A stretch of DNA of 6,890 bases, taken from assembly GCA_003131985.1 (NCBI GenBank), contig PKWH01000327.1, positions 1-6,890 on the forward strand, written 5' to 3'. Shown in pieces: positions 5,564 to 6,890 of this stretch (positions are counted from its first letter, which is position 1; the number at the start of each line of letters is the position of its first letter). The stretch comes from Acidobacteriota bacterium (GTDB lineage Bacteria; Acidobacteriota; Terriglobia; Acidiferrales; UBA7541). The notes beneath the pieces are model-generated. The model was not told the origin of the DNA and did no database searches. It saw only the letters and a list, made by a program, of their open reading frames with translations. Position numbers and translations under genes: made by a program.

Positions 5564-6868
5564 ATGCGTTTCATTGCCGCCACGCTTATCCTCTCCTTTC
5601 TTCCGGCCTTTGGCCCCGGCGCGCTCGCGCAAAATCCCCCTTCGCAGCAGTCCAACGATCCTGCCGCCGGCGTTTCGAAGCAGGACGCTGACACCGAAGT
5701 GCAATTGCAGAAGGCCATTGCTGATGCGGGCAACAACCGCGCCGCTCTCGTGCGCAATTTGAAAGCTTATCTGCTTCGCTTTCCGGACGCACCCCGAAAA
5801 GCCGGGGTTTATCGCGCCCTGGTGGAAGCATGCCAGCAACTCCAGGACACCGCGTGCGCGCTCGACTATGCGGAAAGGCTCGTGGCCGTTCACCCTGACG
5901 ATTCTGAAATGATGCTGCTTGCTATCGGCTTGCTGCAGCGGGAAGGAAGCGAAGCGAGCCTGACTCGCGCGACCGGTTACGCTACGAGGGTACTCGATCG
6001 CATCGAGAAAGTTACACCGGACGAAAAATCCGAGCGCCTTTCCGTGAAAGAGTGGCAAAGCCAGCAAGACAAGTTTCGCGCGGCGCTCTATAGCTTGCGA
6101 GGCGAGATCGAGAAATCGCAACAAGGTTACGAAGCCGCCGCGAAGGACTTTCAGCAAAGCTATTCGATTCGTCCCAACGCTGTTGCCGCCGAACACCTAG
6201 GCGAAATCGCGGAGATGAAAAGCGACTATCCGAAAGCCATAGAACAATATTCGCTGGCCTTCGTGCTTCCGGAAGACGGGCCGGCGGGAAAAGTCGACCG
6301 TCGCGAGGTGCGCAAGAAACTGGGAAACGTTTGGCGGCAAGTGCATGGCACCGAGCAGGGGCTCGGCGAGCAAATCCTCGCTACCTATGACCGTCTCGGT
6401 GCGGCTTCCGCTAACTTGATTCCGCCAGCTCGAAATAAAGGGGCGAAAGACCCATTCAGCTTCGTGCTGCGCAATCTGGATGGCTCTGCGCTTCCTCTCG
6501 CGCCGCTCAAAGGCAAAGTCATCGTGCTGAGTTTCTGGGCCACGTGGTGCGGCCCGTGTCACGAACTTGAGCCGGAGTTTGCCCAAATCGCCAAAAACTA
6601 CGCGGGCAACACGAATCTGGCCTTTTATGCCGTCAACACAGACGAGGACGAAACGCTGGTTCCCGGATTTGTCGCGAAAGAAAAATGGGACGTGCCGGTG
6701 GTTTTCGCCGATGGCCTGGATGATTTCATGAACGTGACTGGTCTGCCCACGGTGATCATTCTCGATCGGGCAGGGAAAATCGCTTTCCGCATGGACGGAT
6801 TTCCAACCAAAGGGTTCACCGAATATTTGACCACCGCTATCCAGGACGCCGTCGGGCCGGCGAATTAG
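5564..6868 (+). CDS. Exported TPR-like protein with C-terminal TlpA/ResA-type thioredoxin domain
   Basis: 434 residues. Residues 1-23 are a Sec signal peptide (MRF, then hydrophobic IAATLILSFLPAF, likely cut after ALA at 20-22). Residues from about 42 to 280 are helical with TPR-like pairs: YRALVEACQQLQDTACALDYAERLVAVHPDD around 83-113, and a clearer pair at 184-235 (AAAKDFQQSYSIRPNAVAAEHLGEI then DYPKAIEQYSLAF). From about 296 a redoxin domain begins (DPFSFVLRNLDGSALPLAPLKGKVIVLSFWATWCGPC). The active site is Cys329-Gly-Pro-Cys332 and the cis-proline is Pro395 in TGLPT, so both catalytic elements are intact. Known TlpA/ResA relatives are periplasmic thiol reductases, often for cytochrome c or copper-site assembly; the TPR arm probably binds a partner protein. 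Cys90 and Cys98 in the helical part could form a second disulfide. The substrate is unknown and the neighbours give no cytochrome link. The stop is TAG at 6866-6868. Confidence 0.88.
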   Translation: MRFIAATLILSFLPAFGPGALAQNPPSQQSNDPAAGVSKQDADTEVQLQKAIADAGNNRAALVRNLKAYLLRFPDAPRKAGVYRALVEACQQLQDTACALDYAERLVAVHPDDSEMMLLAIGLLQREGSEASLTRATGYATRVLDRIEKVTPDEKSERLSVKEWQSQQDKFRAALYSLRGEIEKSQQGYEAAAKDFQQSYSIRPNAVAAEHLGEIAEMKSDYPKAIEQYSLAFVLPEDGPAGKVDRREVRKKLGNVWRQVHGTEQGLGEQILATYDRLGAASANLIPPARNKGAKDPFSFVLRNLDGSALPLAPLKGKVIVLSFWATWCGPCHELEPEFAQIAKNYAGNTNLAFYAVNTDEDETLVPGFVAKEKWDVPVVFADGLDDFMNVTGLPTVIILDRAGKIAFRMDGFPTKGFTEYLTTAIQDAVGPAN

Positions 6869-6890
6869 GCGCGAAGTTCAGGCTCTGTTA

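Noticed and set aside
5549..6196. 215-codon - strand frame opposite the TPR region
   Set aside because: A shadow of the TPR-thioredoxin gene: no credible start context, no domain, and a low-quality basic C-terminus.

Overview
The window looks like ordinary chromosome from a moderately GC-rich Gram-negative bacterium. My best guess is an Acidobacteriota member or a close relative. The grounds are indirect: a stand-alone PurS subunit, an outer-membrane-type POTRA protein, a DUF4097 lipoprotein, a TPR-thioredoxin exported protein, and genes whose starts lack Shine-Dalgarno sequences but have a -10-like box just upstream. No ribosomal or other taxonomic marker is present. All real genes are on the + strand, and no gap exceeds about 135 bases. 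I see no mobile element, tRNA, rRNA, CRISPR array or phage gene.

Layout: (1) the 3' end of purS (1-148); (2) a 132-base gap with a candidate extended -10 and a clear ribosome-binding site; (3) glmS, complete (281-2137), starting at GTG; (4) an exported 437-residue protein made of about five POTRA-like units with no beta-barrel (2176-3489); (5) a LarE-type PP-loop sulfur transferase (3517-4389); (6) a DUF4097 lipoprotein with a strict 18-residue SGD repeat (best start 4524, end 5504); (7) a TPR plus TlpA-like thioredoxin protein with a signal peptide (5564-6868). The last 22 bases hold nothing recognisable.

The first two genes belong to glutamine-dependent primary metabolism: purine synthesis and amino-sugar supply for peptidoglycan and LPS. 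Genes 4, 6 and 7 are exported envelope proteins. Gene 5 is cytoplasmic and belongs to nickel-pincer cofactor synthesis, but its usual partners are not here. The genes are close and co-directional, yet at least three have a -10-like hexamer 7-9 bases before the ATG. I therefore read them as separately transcribed, probably leaderless genes rather than one operon.

I do not see an undescribed multi-gene system. The points most worth a second look are the barrel-less POTRA protein, the exact 18-residue periodicity with a stacked cysteine pair in the DUF4097 lipoprotein, the recurring leaderless promoter pattern, and the isolated three-cysteine LarE.
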